A stretch of 64,000 nt of DNA, taken from the NCBI GenBank assembly GCA_028287745.1, contig JAQBPB010000041.1:1-64000 (forward strand), in the 5' to 3' direction. The notes beneath the pieces were generated by a model. The model saw only the letters and a program-made list of their open reading frames with translations, ran no database searches and was not told the DNA's origin. Position 1 is the first letter of the stretch. The number at the start of each line of letters is the position of its first letter. The DNA comes from Chloroflexota bacterium (GTDB lineage: Bacteria; Chloroflexota; Chloroflexia; Chloroheliales; Chloroheliaceae). Positions 25,907-35,410 of the stretch are shown one piece after another. A program made the position numbers and the translations under genes.

Positions 25907-26674
25907 TTAGATACTAATCCAGCCGTTGCGGATACCGGTAATAACGGCCTGGGTGCGGTCATTGGCGTTTAGTTTTCTTAAAATATTTGTTATATGGTTT
26001 TTAACAGTCTGGTCACTGATTACCAGTTCTATCCCTATTTCTTTATTGCTGTTACCACGGGCAATCGAGTCCAGAATGGCAATTTCCCGCCCGGTCAATG
26101 GCGCGAAGATATATTTTATCTCATTTTCTTCTGTGCCAATCAATTCATTAAACTGCTGCAACACCCGTTTGGCTACCACAGGTTTCAAAATTACCTGCTC
26201 ATTAATTAAATAGTTACCTTTAACTACTTGTCGTACTATTTCAATTAGCTTGACGGAGCTGATATTTTTATCAAAATAACCGGCCGCCCCGGCTCTGAGG
26301 GCCGAAAACAACTGCTCGTCATCATCCGTTTCGCTAAAAAGGATTACCGATGTCTGGGGCAGCCTGCGCCGAATAGCCCGGCACACTTCAAGTCCTCCAA
26401 TATCAGGCAGGTTTATACTGCACAATATTACATCTGGCAATAAATTCTCGGCCTCAATTAAGGCTTGTTGCCCATTTAAGGCTTCCGTAACCAGCCCGAA
26501 TTCCGCGCTTTCTTTCAAAATCAGGTTAACCCCTCTTAAAAAGAGCGGTTGCGAGTCAACCACCAGTACCCTGGGCTGGTCAACAATACCAATTGACCGG
26601 ATACCTTTATTACCGGTGGCGGTCCTTTCAGGATTAAATTTCAGGTCAGTAACATCGGGGTCATTATTATTCAT
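25907..26674 (-). CDS. NarL/FixJ-family response regulator
   Basis: A 255-residue two-domain regulator. A 30-residue polar extension precedes the receiver domain (about 32-150; VLVVDSQPLFLRG and VILCSINLPD, with the phosphoacceptor position holding Ser-Ile-Asn instead of the usual Asp-Xaa-Xaa). A LuxR-type HTH follows (about 190-250; LTGREIAILDSIARGNSNKE). Because the alignment puts Ser or Asn where Asp is expected, phosphorylation may be lost and the protein may be an atypical regulator. No kinase is adjacent. ATG 26674 follows an A-rich stretch without a strong ribosome site. Confidence 0.87.
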   Translation of the reverse strand: MNNNDPDVTDLKFNPERTATGNKGIRSIGIVDQPRVLVVDSQPLFLRGVNLILKESAEFGLVTEALNGQQALIEAENLLPDVILCSINLPDIGGLEVCRAIRRRLPQTSVILFSETDDDEQLFSALRAGAAGYFDKNISSVKLIEIVRQVVKGNYLINEQVILKPVVAKRVLQQFNELIGTEENEIKYIFAPLTGREIAILDSIARGNSNKEIGIELVISDQTVKNHITNILRKLNANDRTQAVITGIRNGWISI

Positions 26675-26990
26675 TTAATTTTCTTTTTCACTATATACCT
26701 GGAATGCAAAGGAAAAAGGGTGTGCCGGTAAGGCATCACCTCATCTTAAAGCCTGGCAAGAATCAAATTGAAATGACCCGCTAACCAGGCACTTAATTCA
26801 GTATAAGTTATCCGGTGAACCTGGTCTGTTTGGTAGCACACATAAGCTGGCAGTAATATTTTTTGACAGTGGAATTGAGGTCTATAGAAACTTGAGTTCT
26901 CTATCTAAAAGGTGCCCTGTTTTAAGATAGCCTCCAGGTTTGAGAAACAGTTATGCCCTGACGCCAGGCGCTAAGCGGTTGGTGCCAGAT
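26675..26990. other. Intergenic region without a recognised gene
   Basis: About 316 bases upstream of the NarL-type gene. No RNA motif, promoter pair of good quality or coding frame was recognised. Confidence 0.4.
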
Positions 26991-27041
26991 AAAAAGGCCC
27001 GGGCTAATTCAGAAGAGAATTAGTAGCCCGGGCCTTTTTTA
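26991..27041. terminator. Strong bidirectional terminator after rfbB
   Basis: GGCCCGGGCTAATTC pairs with GAATTAG-TA-GCCCGGGCC, flanked by AAAAA on the left and TTTTTT on the right. On the minus strand it ends the rfbA-rfbB transcript. Confidence 0.92.
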
Positions 27042-27060
27042 TTTCAGATAATTTGCGGTA

Positions 27061-28074
27061 TTAACGTTTGACGTACTGGCGGTCGTAGAACTGCTGGAAC
27101 TCGCCTGCCTTGAGTGACTGCCACCATTCTTTGTTGTTAAGGTACCATTCCACCGTCTCGCGCAAGCCGGTTTCCAGGTCTTTCTGCGGTGCCCAACCCA
27201 GGGCGCGCAGTTTGGTTGTATCGAGCGAATAGCGGCGGTCGTGGCCTGGGCGGTCCTTGACATAAGTTATCAGGGTTTCCGGCTTACCGAGCAGTTTCAG
27301 GACGGTGTCGGTAATGAACAGGTTGGTCCGTTCGTTGCCGCCGCCCACGTTATAGGCTTCGCCCGGCTGGCCCTTATGCAGGGCCGTATCAATCCCGGTG
27401 CAGTGGTCCATAACATAAATCCAGTCCCGGATTTGCTGGCCATCGCCGTAAACCGGCAGCGGTTTGTCCTCAAGGGCGTTTGTGATAAACAGCGGGATTA
27501 ACTTTTCGGGATACTGGTACGGCCCGTAGTTGTTGCTGCCCCGAGTGATGATTACCGGCAAACCGTAAGTAATGAAGTAGGCGTTCGCAATCAACTCGCC
27601 CCCGGCTTTGCTGGCGCTATAAGGGCTGCGCGGCTCGGTCTTATCGGTTTCGACCGAAGAACCGTCCGGTACGTGGCCGTAGATTTCATCGGTCGAAACT
27701 TGCAGGAAGCGCTCGACCCCAATCTGGCGGGCTTCTTCCAGCAGGATATAAGTGCCGTAGACATCGGTAAGGATAAACTGGCCCGGTTCCTCAATGGAGC
27801 GGTCAACATGGCTTTCGGCCGCAAAGTTCAAGACATACTTGCTGCCGGCCATCGCTTCTTTGACCGCCGCCGGGTCCGCGATATCGCCTTTTACGAAGCG
27901 GTAGCGGCCTTCGGGTGCGTATTTTTCTTCGACATCGGCCAGGTTAGCCAGGTTCCCGGCGTAGGTCAGCTTGTCCAGGACCGTGATACTGTATTCCGGG
28001 TATTTTTCCAGCATGTACCGTACAAAGTTAGAGCCAATGAAGCCCGCTCCGCCGGTGACTAAGATTCTTTCCAA
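27061..28074 (-). CDS. rfbB: dTDP-glucose 4,6-dehydratase
   Basis: A 337-residue short-chain dehydrogenase-type enzyme of the dTDP-rhamnose pathway. It converts dTDP-glucose to dTDP-4-keto-6-deoxyglucose with bound NAD. The Rossmann motif TGGAGFIGS starts at residue 7. The catalytic STDEIYG segment and YSASKAGG (YxxxK) are present, as is the substrate loop RGSNNYGPYQYPEKLIP. It starts at TTG 28074 behind AAGGAG. It follows rfbA by 16 bases in one transcript. The later steps rfbC and rfbD are not in the window. Confidence 0.96.
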   Translation of the reverse strand: MERILVTGGAGFIGSNFVRYMLEKYPEYSITVLDKLTYAGNLANLADVEEKYAPEGRYRFVKGDIADPAAVKEAMAGSKYVLNFAAESHVDRSIEEPGQFILTDVYGTYILLEEARQIGVERFLQVSTDEIYGHVPDGSSVETDKTEPRSPYSASKAGGELIANAYFITYGLPVIITRGSNNYGPYQYPEKLIPLFITNALEDKPLPVYGDGQQIRDWIYVMDHCTGIDTALHKGQPGEAYNVGGGNERTNLFITDTVLKLLGKPETLITYVKDRPGHDRRYSLDTTKLRALGWAPQKDLETGLRETVEWYLNNKEWWQSLKAGEFQQFYDRQYVKR

Positions 28075-28090
28075 TTACTAAACTCCTTAT

Positions 28091-29173
28091 TTAGCACAGG
28101 ATGCCAACTTTACTGTTATCACCCAACAAAAACTTATAAGCTTTTGGTTTTATCGGTGATTTCTCGACTACAACATTGCGGCCTATCAAACTATCTTCAA
28201 TGCGCCCGCTGATATCCAGGACCTGGCTGTTCTCCAGGATGATCGAATGTTCTATTTCGCTATCGGTTATGGTGCAGTGGTGGTTAATGGATGTGAAAGG
28301 GCCGATGTAGCTGTTGACCACCCGGCAGTGTTCGCCAATAATGGCCGGACCGCGTACCACGCTATTAATGATTTCGGCGGTCTTTGCCACAATCACTTTA
28401 CCGTTTACCGAGCTATCCCGGTCTACCACGCCTTCTACCTTGCGTTCGACCCGGTCCAGGATTAGCCGGTTAACTTCCAGCATATCGGCCTGCTTGCCGG
28501 TATCGACCCACCAGCCTTTGACGATTTTGGGCCGGACATTATAGCCCTTATCAACCAGGTACTGGATAGCGTCGGTTATTTCCAGCTCGTTGCGCCAGGA
28601 GGGTTTGATATTGTTAACGGCTTCAAAGATATGGTGGTCAAACATATAGATACCGACCAGGGCCAGGTCACTCTGGGGCTCACGGGGTTTTTCGACCAAC
28701 CGGACCACTTTTTCAAGGTTAGACGGGTCAAGTTCGGCCACGCCGTAGCTTTCGGGGTTCGGGACCTGCTTGAGCAGGATCTGGCACTGGTAAGTGCTAT
28801 CCCCGGTTGAAAACTCCTCCACCAGCGGACGAATACTTTCTTCAATCATATTATCGCCCAGGTACATCACAAAGCGGTTGTCGCCCAGGAAGTCTTCGGC
28901 GATTTTAACCGCGTGCGCCAGGCCGAGCGGGGCTTCCTGGGGAATATAGGTGATGTTTATATCCCAGCGGTCGCCTTTGCCCACCGCAGCTATAATTTCG
29001 TCTTTAGTATCGCCCACAATAATACCTATATCGCGGATACCTGCCTCGACCAAAGTTTCTATTGCATAGAACAGGACAGGTTTGTTTGCCACTGGCACAA
29101 GTTGTTTGGCGCTGGTATAGGTAAGCGGGCGCAGGCGAGTACCTTTACCTCCGCTGAGGATCAGTCCTTTCAC
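28091..29173 (-). CDS. rfbA: Glucose-1-phosphate thymidylyltransferase, long form
   Basis: A 360-residue nucleotidyltransferase that makes dTDP-glucose from dTTP and glucose-1-phosphate. The signature LSGGKGTRLRPLT is at the N-terminus and YLGDNMIEESI is the metal-binding segment. The last 110 residues form a left-handed beta-helix with hexapeptide-like repeats, as in the long RmlA forms. It starts at GTG 29173 behind AAAGGAG. It forms an operon with rfbB and supplies dTDP-sugars for the glycosyltransferases of the envelope. Confidence 0.94.
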   Translation of the reverse strand: MKGLILSGGKGTRLRPLTYTSAKQLVPVANKPVLFYAIETLVEAGIRDIGIIVGDTKDEIIAAVGKGDRWDINITYIPQEAPLGLAHAVKIAEDFLGDNRFVMYLGDNMIEESIRPLVEEFSTGDSTYQCQILLKQVPNPESYGVAELDPSNLEKVVRLVEKPREPQSDLALVGIYMFDHHIFEAVNNIKPSWRNELEITDAIQYLVDKGYNVRPKIVKGWWVDTGKQADMLEVNRLILDRVERKVEGVVDRDSSVNGKVIVAKTAEIINSVVRGPAIIGEHCRVVNSYIGPFTSINHHCTITDSEIEHSIILENSQVLDISGRIEDSLIGRNVVVEKSPIKPKAYKFLLGDNSKVGILC

Positions 29174-29479
29174 TCGGAGAATACTCCTTTCAAAACCAAC
29201 AAAGTTTAGAATATAGATTGTTTTAATTACCTGACACTGAGAATAGCATAACTGTTAGTAGCGGGCAAGTTTGGCTTAACCCCGGCTAAAATCATCCTGA
29301 ATAGTGCCACCAAAATGGTACCTGGCAATCAGACGCCTATATGTGTTAAAATATTGAGGTTATTGGGTAAGTTGGAAAGCCCGGATGCTTTTCCATATTT
29401 AATAATGGTTGAGGCTGCTAATTTGTTGCCCTGGTAAAAGCAGGCCCGGTCTTAATAGAAGGATGAGCGGTTAAAGGTT

Positions 29480-30553
29480 ATGACGGAAGCATTAGGAAAG
29501 CGCGGGTCGCGCTCCGACAAAGAGTCCGGTTCGTCTGAAAACGGGCCAGCTTTTCCTCATCAGCAATATCTTGAAAAACGAGACGGTCAGCCTTACCTGC
29601 CTTTGAAATGGCGGTTGGCCTGGCTGCGGTCCGACCATCCCCAGGCTAAAATCATCACGCGCCTGGCGAGCCACGAGAACCAGGTTGCGGTCTTTGTTGC
29701 CGAGGTGCAATTGCCCGAAGGGGCCACTGCTACCGGCTGGGGCGCTAAATCTAACCAGGAACCGGCCAGCGGTAATTTTGAGAACGACGGCCTGGATTAT
29801 TTGATTGCCGCCGAGAACCAGGCGTTGAGCCGGGCCCTGGCTGCCCTGGGTTACGGTACCGAGTACGCCCTGGATTTTGACCCACCCGCCGAAAACCAGC
29901 CTATCCCGCTGCCGGAAGGGTCATCTTATGGGCAGGCCCAGGATGACGAGCCGGGAATTGAAGTGCCTATGGTGGAAGAACCCCGGCCGCTTCGCCGCTC
30001 GACACCTACACCTGTCCTTGAAGAAATCGAACCGGACGAGTCTGACCTGGAAGATTACAATGACGATGATGACGATGATTCGGTCGAATTCCCAGGCAAG
30101 CCGCTGCCGGTAAACGCCCCTAAAGGGGAAGTACGGGCTCTCTTTGAGAAAAGACCGGCCCCTAATTTGCACCAGGTACGGGAAACGCCCGAAAAGCGGC
30201 CCGTTAGATTGCCTGATACCGCGCCCGATGAAGCGGTAGAACCGGTCAGCTTTAATCCGGCCCGGGCGGCCCAGATGGCAACACCTGCACCGGTCCAGGC
30301 CGGGGCGGTGTCTACACCAACGCCCGGAAATGCTGCCGTTGATGAACGCTTAAAGAATGTGCGGGATGAGGGACTGCGGATGAAGATCAAAATGATCTAT
30401 CACGAAGCCCGTCAGCGCTTTAAATACGATGAGGACCGGGTAGATACTCGAAGCCAGGACCTTTATAAAAAACCGGCCTTTGAGCTTGATGCCGACCAGG
30501 CCGATAACTATTACGAGCGGATTCTCAACGCTCCCATCCCAAAGAGGCGATAA
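29480..30553 (+). CDS. Hypothetical protein with single-strand annealing-like N-terminal domain
   Basis: A 357-residue protein. Residues about 30-135 contain the pattern YLPLKWRLAWLRSDHPQAKI and AAENQALSRALAALGYGTEY, reminiscent of Rad52-like annealing proteins of phage and bacterial origin (the EAETKAIGRALAxLGYG pattern). The rest is a long acidic and Pro-rich, probably disordered, region, including a DYNDDDDDDS run near residue 195, and a conserved helical C-terminus (RLKNVRDEGLRMKIKMIYHE). The weak similarity to an annealing domain is pattern-based. A role in DNA repair is therefore speculative. Confidence 0.5.
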   Translation: MTEALGKRGSRSDKESGSSENGPAFPHQQYLEKRDGQPYLPLKWRLAWLRSDHPQAKIITRLASHENQVAVFVAEVQLPEGATATGWGAKSNQEPASGNFENDGLDYLIAAENQALSRALAALGYGTEYALDFDPPAENQPIPLPEGSSYGQAQDDEPGIEVPMVEEPRPLRRSTPTPVLEEIEPDESDLEDYNDDDDDDSVEFPGKPLPVNAPKGEVRALFEKRPAPNLHQVRETPEKRPVRLPDTAPDEAVEPVSFNPARAAQMATPAPVQAGAVSTPTPGNAAVDERLKNVRDEGLRMKIKMIYHEARQRFKYDEDRVDTRSQDLYKKPAFELDADQADNYYERILNAPIPKRR

Positions 30554-30583
30554 CAAAAGCCATATTATGGAAGGATGCCTGGC

Positions 30584-30646
30584 AGGCCGGTAGAAATATT
30601 TAATAGTTATAAAAGAAAGCAAAATCCTTTATAACCTGACCGGCCT
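30584..30646 (+). repeat. Two-storey hairpin before the transglycosylase gene
   Basis: AGGCCGGT (30584-30591) pairs with ACCGGCCT (30639-30646), and inside it GTTATAAA pairs with TTTATAAC. There is no T-run, so it is not a normal terminator. It may be an mRNA stability or attenuation element between the two same-strand genes. Confidence 0.45.
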
Positions 30647-30678
30647 GAATTTAAGTGCATCCTTTCAGAAAAGAGCCC

Positions 30679-33306
30679 ATGTCTAATCCTTTAAAGTTAC
30701 AAGAAACATCAGAACAAAAATCGACAAATCTTCCCAGTAGTAGTAAAACCACCCAAACTGGCCCTGTCACCCACCGCAAACGTTTTAACCTGGTTCTCGC
30801 TATTACAGCTCTTCTAACAAGCCTTGCCCTGGTAGCCCTGGGCCTATTTTTGTTCCTGGGAGGCGATAAAGCCACCCAGACCAGTATCCAGAGTACAGCG
30901 GCGGCGGCCGGTAGGACCCCGTCCTCTGCCAGAGATGAAGTATACCCAACGCCGGACTTTACCGGGTTTGGCTTTAAAACCGATGCCGGGCCGACCCCTA
31001 CGGCTATCCCTGTGACCAATGAGGCCGCCCGGTTGCGCAAGTTGGCCGATGAATATTACCAGGAAGGCCGCCCCCTGGAAGCGGCCGCCCAATACCGCCT
31101 GGTGCTGGACCGGTTTGGCAGCAGCCCGGAAGCTTCGTGGGCCCTATTTGGCCTGGCCCGGAGCAGTGTGCAGCGCGGACGGTATGCTGAAGCGGCCGAT
31201 AACTTCAAGAAATTTCTAACCACCTACCCTAACGACCCACTGCGGCGTTATAGCTATTTTTACCTGGGCCTTGTCAACAAAAACCTGGGCCAGTGGGACG
31301 AAGCCCTGACCTATTTTAAAAAGTACCAGGACGAGCAGCCCGGCAAGATGCCGCTGGATGGCTATGCTTCCTATGAGATTGCCGAAACTTACGCCAATAC
31401 GCTCAAGACAAACCAGTCGTTCGATACTTATAAAAAAGTTGCCGATAGCAATGTTACAAACCTGACCAGGGTTACGGCCATGGAGAAAGTCGGGGACGAC
31501 TATTCAAAGGCTAATGATCCGGCCAACGCGGCAAACTGGTACGGCCGGGTGCTAGAGATTGCTAAAGTGCCGGAATACCGCGCCACCCTGATGAGCAAGC
31601 AAGCCAGGGCTCTGGAAGCAGCCGGTCAAACGGCTAACGCGACCGCTCTCTACCGCCAGATTCTAGATGAGTTGGTCGATACTCCGGCTGGTTTTAATAC
31701 GCTTAAAACCCTCTATAACAACAAATCTCCGTTCCTGACCGACTATTTTAAAGGTTTGTACCTTTTCAAGGCCGGAGTACCCGACCAGGCGGTCGCGGCC
31801 CTGAGTAGCTTTCTGGGACGGCCGGACGAAAATGCTGCCCAACCGGCCACACCGCCCAACCTTTCCGGCGGGGGTCAAGAACGGTTCGTGCGGGCCTGGT
31901 TCCTGCTGGCTAATTCGCTGGAAAATAAAGGCGACCCGACCAGGGCGGCCAACGAATACCGCGACCTTTTAAGCCGCTTTCCCCAGTCCAAAACCGCCCC
32001 TGAAGCGCTTTTCCGTCTGGCCCGCCTGGTTGAAAAAGCCAACGGTGCTGATGAAGCCCTGAAAGTCTATGGGCAACTGGTCCAGAACTACCCGGCCGAC
32101 ACGCTGGCGGAAGATGGGCTGGTCAACCAAATCCGGCTGGCCCAGGCCAAAGGCCCGGAAGTGGCCCAACCCTATGCCGACCTGCTGGCCAAGAAGTACC
32201 CGGCCAACAACAACCGCAGCCGGGTTTTTTACGAGCTAGGCAAAGCATACCAGCTTAAAAATGACACCAGCGCGGCCCGGGAGGCTTTCCAGAAAGCCTC
32301 AGAAGCACCCACGGTTGATTTCTATACCGTAAGGGCCGGGGAACGCATTAAAAATGCCTACGACCCTAACCAACCACCGTCCTCCAACCCGTCCTCCCAC
32401 CCGGCGGTCTACAGCCCGAATACTTTTACCGCCGATATGGAACGTGACCGCACGGCTATTGAAAGCTGGCTACCTACCTGGGCCAAACTGACTACGGCCG
32501 CCGGAACTACGCCCGGCACGACAGCCGCCAGTCAGGCGGCACCTAACCCGTTGCAGGTGGCCCGGACAAACCTTAGGGACGACCCCGGCTTGCGCCGACT
32601 GGTTGATCTCAGGATTGTCGGCCTGGATGATTGGGCCAGCCGGGAAGCTAAAGAACTGGTTGACCGCTATTACGATAGCCCGCTGGAACTCTATTACGTG
32701 GCGCTCAATCTCAGCGAGCAGGGCGAGTATTATTATTCGGTGACAGCCGCCAAACGCTTGCTGGCCCTTTACCAGCAAAAGAACCCGACCGTTGGGTTCT
32801 TACAGGTGCCGCTGCTCTTACAGAAGTTAATCTTCCCGTTACCTTACCAGACAATCATCCTGGAGCAGTCGCGCCGACAGGGTTTTGACCCGCTGTTGAT
32901 GATTTCGCTGGTTAAACAGGAGTCTTCTTTCGACCAGGACGCTACCAGCAGCGCCGGGGCACTGGGCCTGACCCAGGTTATGCCGGAGACCGGCAAGGGC
33001 ATAGCAACCGCCCTGGATAAACCGGTATTCCAGACGAAAGACCTTTACCGGCCTTATACGGCCCTGGAGTTTGGGGCTTTCTACCTGGGTAACCAGATAA
33101 CTTCTTTTGGCGGCAATGCTTACCAGGCGCTGGGTGCTTACAACGGTGGGGCGGGTAATGTTTACCGCTGGAATAAAGAAGCCTCCTCCGCAAAAAACTT
33201 TGACGGTTGGGTGGAAAACATTGACTTCCCCGAAACCCGGGGTTATATCCAGATTATCTATGCCAATTACTACCTTTACCGTCAGATATATGCCGCGAAA
33301 AGGTAA
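30679..33306 (+). CDS. TPR-containing lytic transglycosylase (Slt-like)
   Basis: A protein of about 875 residues from ATG 30679 (an in-frame GTG at 30655 is possible but has no ribosome site; AAAAGAG precedes the ATG). A membrane anchor (about 45-65, LVLAITALLTSLALVALGLF) is followed by many TPR repeats (about 115-600). The C-terminal lysozyme-like SLT domain has Glu748 in the QESSFDQDATSSAGALGL signature, followed by TQVMPETG and ALGAYNGG. It should cleave peptidoglycan between MurNAc and GlcNAc outside the membrane. The architecture resembles Slt70 but is much richer in TPRs. Confidence 0.88.
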   Translation: MSNPLKLQETSEQKSTNLPSSSKTTQTGPVTHRKRFNLVLAITALLTSLALVALGLFLFLGGDKATQTSIQSTAAAAGRTPSSARDEVYPTPDFTGFGFKTDAGPTPTAIPVTNEAARLRKLADEYYQEGRPLEAAAQYRLVLDRFGSSPEASWALFGLARSSVQRGRYAEAADNFKKFLTTYPNDPLRRYSYFYLGLVNKNLGQWDEALTYFKKYQDEQPGKMPLDGYASYEIAETYANTLKTNQSFDTYKKVADSNVTNLTRVTAMEKVGDDYSKANDPANAANWYGRVLEIAKVPEYRATLMSKQARALEAAGQTANATALYRQILDELVDTPAGFNTLKTLYNNKSPFLTDYFKGLYLFKAGVPDQAVAALSSFLGRPDENAAQPATPPNLSGGGQERFVRAWFLLANSLENKGDPTRAANEYRDLLSRFPQSKTAPEALFRLARLVEKANGADEALKVYGQLVQNYPADTLAEDGLVNQIRLAQAKGPEVAQPYADLLAKKYPANNNRSRVFYELGKAYQLKNDTSAAREAFQKASEAPTVDFYTVRAGERIKNAYDPNQPPSSNPSSHPAVYSPNTFTADMERDRTAIESWLPTWAKLTTAAGTTPGTTAASQAAPNPLQVARTNLRDDPGLRRLVDLRIVGLDDWASREAKELVDRYYDSPLELYYVALNLSEQGEYYYSVTAAKRLLALYQQKNPTVGFLQVPLLLQKLIFPLPYQTIILEQSRRQGFDPLLMISLVKQESSFDQDATSSAGALGLTQVMPETGKGIATALDKPVFQTKDLYRPYTALEFGAFYLGNQITSFGGNAYQALGAYNGGAGNVYRWNKEASSAKNFDGWVENIDFPETRGYIQIIYANYYLYRQIYAAKR

Positions 33307-33318
33307 CCATTTATGCTA

Positions 33319-33346
33319 TTGACAAGCCTAAATGGGCGTGTAATAA
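33319..33346 (+). promoter_or_regulatory. Promoter upstream of the MA-type peptidase gene
   Basis: TTGACA (33319-33324) and TAATAA (33341-33346) with a 16-base spacer. Confidence 0.5.
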
Positions 33347-33464
33347 TTTTTTGAGTGTCCAGATATCCTTAAATTCGTCCAACTATCTTTAAGCAACCCC
33401 GGTTGCCGGATACAAGGTTCTCCCACCCAACTAATTATTTACCGCGTTTTCGGCAAGGCTTAAA

Positions 33465-35210
33465 ATGACCCCTTTTTCACCAAAACTCAGTTTCAGACTA
33501 TTCCGGGCCATTATTTTGGGCCTCCTGGGGCTGAGTCTTTTGGTAGGGTTGGCATATGCTTTAACCTTAGGGACCAGGGCCCAGACCGGCCCCATAGTTG
33601 TACCGCTAAACCAGGCCCAGGTACGCTATCGCGAAGGGGTCGAGTTTAAGGTTAACGCCACTATCAGTGGTAGCGAGGTAAACCGTGCCCAACTCAAAGT
33701 AAAGTATGGTAAAAGAGGGCGCGAAGAAACCTATACCGCTAAAATTGCCAGCGGTTCCGCCACTTATATGATTTATGATGAGGCCCAATCGCTGGCAAGT
33801 GGAATGCCTTTAACTTATTCCTGGATTCTCAGTGATGGGCAGGTCCAGCTTCAAACTAACCCCCAGACTGTCATTTATGAGGATACCCAGCGCACCTGGT
33901 ATCAGCGGGAAGGCCCCCAGGTAACGATCCGCTGGTATAACGGCGATAACAGCTACGGTAACCTGATGTACCAGTTGGCCGCCGACACGCTGGGCACCTA
34001 CAAAAGACGCTTTAATATCGATCCCCAGGACCAGATTTACATTACCATCTATGGCAGCAGCGCTTCCTACCACTCGACTTTCCCGGATGTGCCGGAGTGG
34101 AGCGGTGGGTTTAGCCGCTATGGTGGGGTTGAAATTGTCGCTATCGCGCCCCAGGACCATAATTCCAGCATTTTCATTGGCGAAGGTATTCCGCACGAAC
34201 TGTCCCACGCGGCAATTTACCAGTTCTTACAAACTCCCGCCCCCCGCTGGCTGGATGAAGGCTTCGCGGTCTATAACCAGAACATCATCAGTATTAAAGA
34301 ATACGACCATATGTTGCAGCAGGCTTACCGGACAGATACCCTGATACCCCTGAGCGAGTTGAACAATCGCTGGCCGCTGGATGAAACAATGGCCCGCCTG
34401 GCCTATGCCGAAGGGCGAAGCATTGTAACCTTTCTGATCAACAGTTACAGCAATGAGGTTTGGAGCAACATACTGGACCAGTTGCGCCGCCAGCCGGTAG
34501 ACGGCGCTTTTATTGAGGTCTTTGGGGTCACCCTGGCCCAGATGGAGGATATCTGGAAGAGCAACGTACTAGGTGGCGGACAGTTGCCTTTACCGGCCGC
34601 CCGCAGGACCGGCCCGGTACACAGCCAGCCCACCGCCCAGGACTTCGCAGCCAAAAGCGCATCTAACCAGGCTCAATCCCAGGTTAAAAAACCCGTTCAG
34701 GCGGATGACGGGCTCCTGCTGATGCTATTGGGTATTGCCCTGGGCGGCGTGTTGGTGCTGGTGGTACTTTCGGTTATCGTGGTAAGAAACCGGCACCGGG
34801 AGGCCGCTCTTTACCGGTTCATGCCGCGCCCGGTAGAAAACGAGAATTATCATAGAATTGCCGCTGGAGTTTACCCGGCAAACCTGCCACCGGCCCTACT
34901 GCCGGTAAGCGGCCCTCTCCCCCATTACCAGCCGGTTATTTACCCGGCAGGGGTGCCCCACCCCGTTGGCTATTCCCCGCTTTCCCAGGGATTTAACATT
35001 TCACCGCCACAAACACCCTATGCTAACTTAAATTCCAGCCTGGTTCCCGCGAGCAGTTCCGACCCTTTTGATTTTATCAGCGCCCGGTTTGACCCCAAAA
35101 CGCCGGGTTCTACCAATTATTCCGCCGGGGCCTTTTTGAACCTCGACCCTTACGGCCTGAATTTTGATAAAATTGAAGCCGAAGGGGAAAGTAAAAAGCG
35201 GCCTGTTTAA
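33465..35210 (+). CDS. Membrane-anchored MA-family metallopeptidase
   Basis: A 581-residue exported protein. The N-terminus has a signal anchor (about 10-35). A beta-rich domain (about 45-140) precedes a peptidase MA-like gluzincin domain with the zinc motif HELSH (His244, Glu245, His248) and Glu265 in WLDEGFAVY as third ligand. A second helix (about 418-440, LLLMLLGIALGGVLVLVVLS) is followed by a Pro-rich cytoplasmic tail. It is predicted to cleave peptides on the outer face of the membrane. It lies downstream of the transglycosylase and may work in envelope turnover, though it has its own promoter. Confidence 0.82.
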   Translation: MTPFSPKLSFRLFRAIILGLLGLSLLVGLAYALTLGTRAQTGPIVVPLNQAQVRYREGVEFKVNATISGSEVNRAQLKVKYGKRGREETYTAKIASGSATYMIYDEAQSLASGMPLTYSWILSDGQVQLQTNPQTVIYEDTQRTWYQREGPQVTIRWYNGDNSYGNLMYQLAADTLGTYKRRFNIDPQDQIYITIYGSSASYHSTFPDVPEWSGGFSRYGGVEIVAIAPQDHNSSIFIGEGIPHELSHAAIYQFLQTPAPRWLDEGFAVYNQNIISIKEYDHMLQQAYRTDTLIPLSELNNRWPLDETMARLAYAEGRSIVTFLINSYSNEVWSNILDQLRRQPVDGAFIEVFGVTLAQMEDIWKSNVLGGGQLPLPAARRTGPVHSQPTAQDFAAKSASNQAQSQVKKPVQADDGLLLMLLGIALGGVLVLVVLSVIVVRNRHREAALYRFMPRPVENENYHRIAAGVYPANLPPALLPVSGPLPHYQPVIYPAGVPHPVGYSPLSQGFNISPPQTPYANLNSSLVPASSSDPFDFISARFDPKTPGSTNYSAGAFLNLDPYGLNFDKIEAEGESKKRPV

Positions 35211-35297
35211 TCCTGAAAATAAGCTTAACAACCCACACCAATCCATTTCAGGCATGGTTAAATGCCGTTTCTTGTAAGCTAACCACCGGGCGAAATG

Positions 35298-35306
35298 TGC
35301 TATAAT
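35298..35306 (+). promoter_or_regulatory. Extended -10 promoter before a hypothetical gene
   Basis: TGCTATAAT is a perfect extended -10, with no good -35. It is about 105 bases ahead of the ATG at 35411. Confidence 0.45.
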
Positions 35307-35410
35307 TCAGCACCAACCTGAAGGTTACCGCTTATTTCTAGAAGCCAGGTCCAAATTGAGGCCATATAGGCAGGAACTTCCCCGCAATTTTAATTTAGAA
35401 AGAGTAAAAG

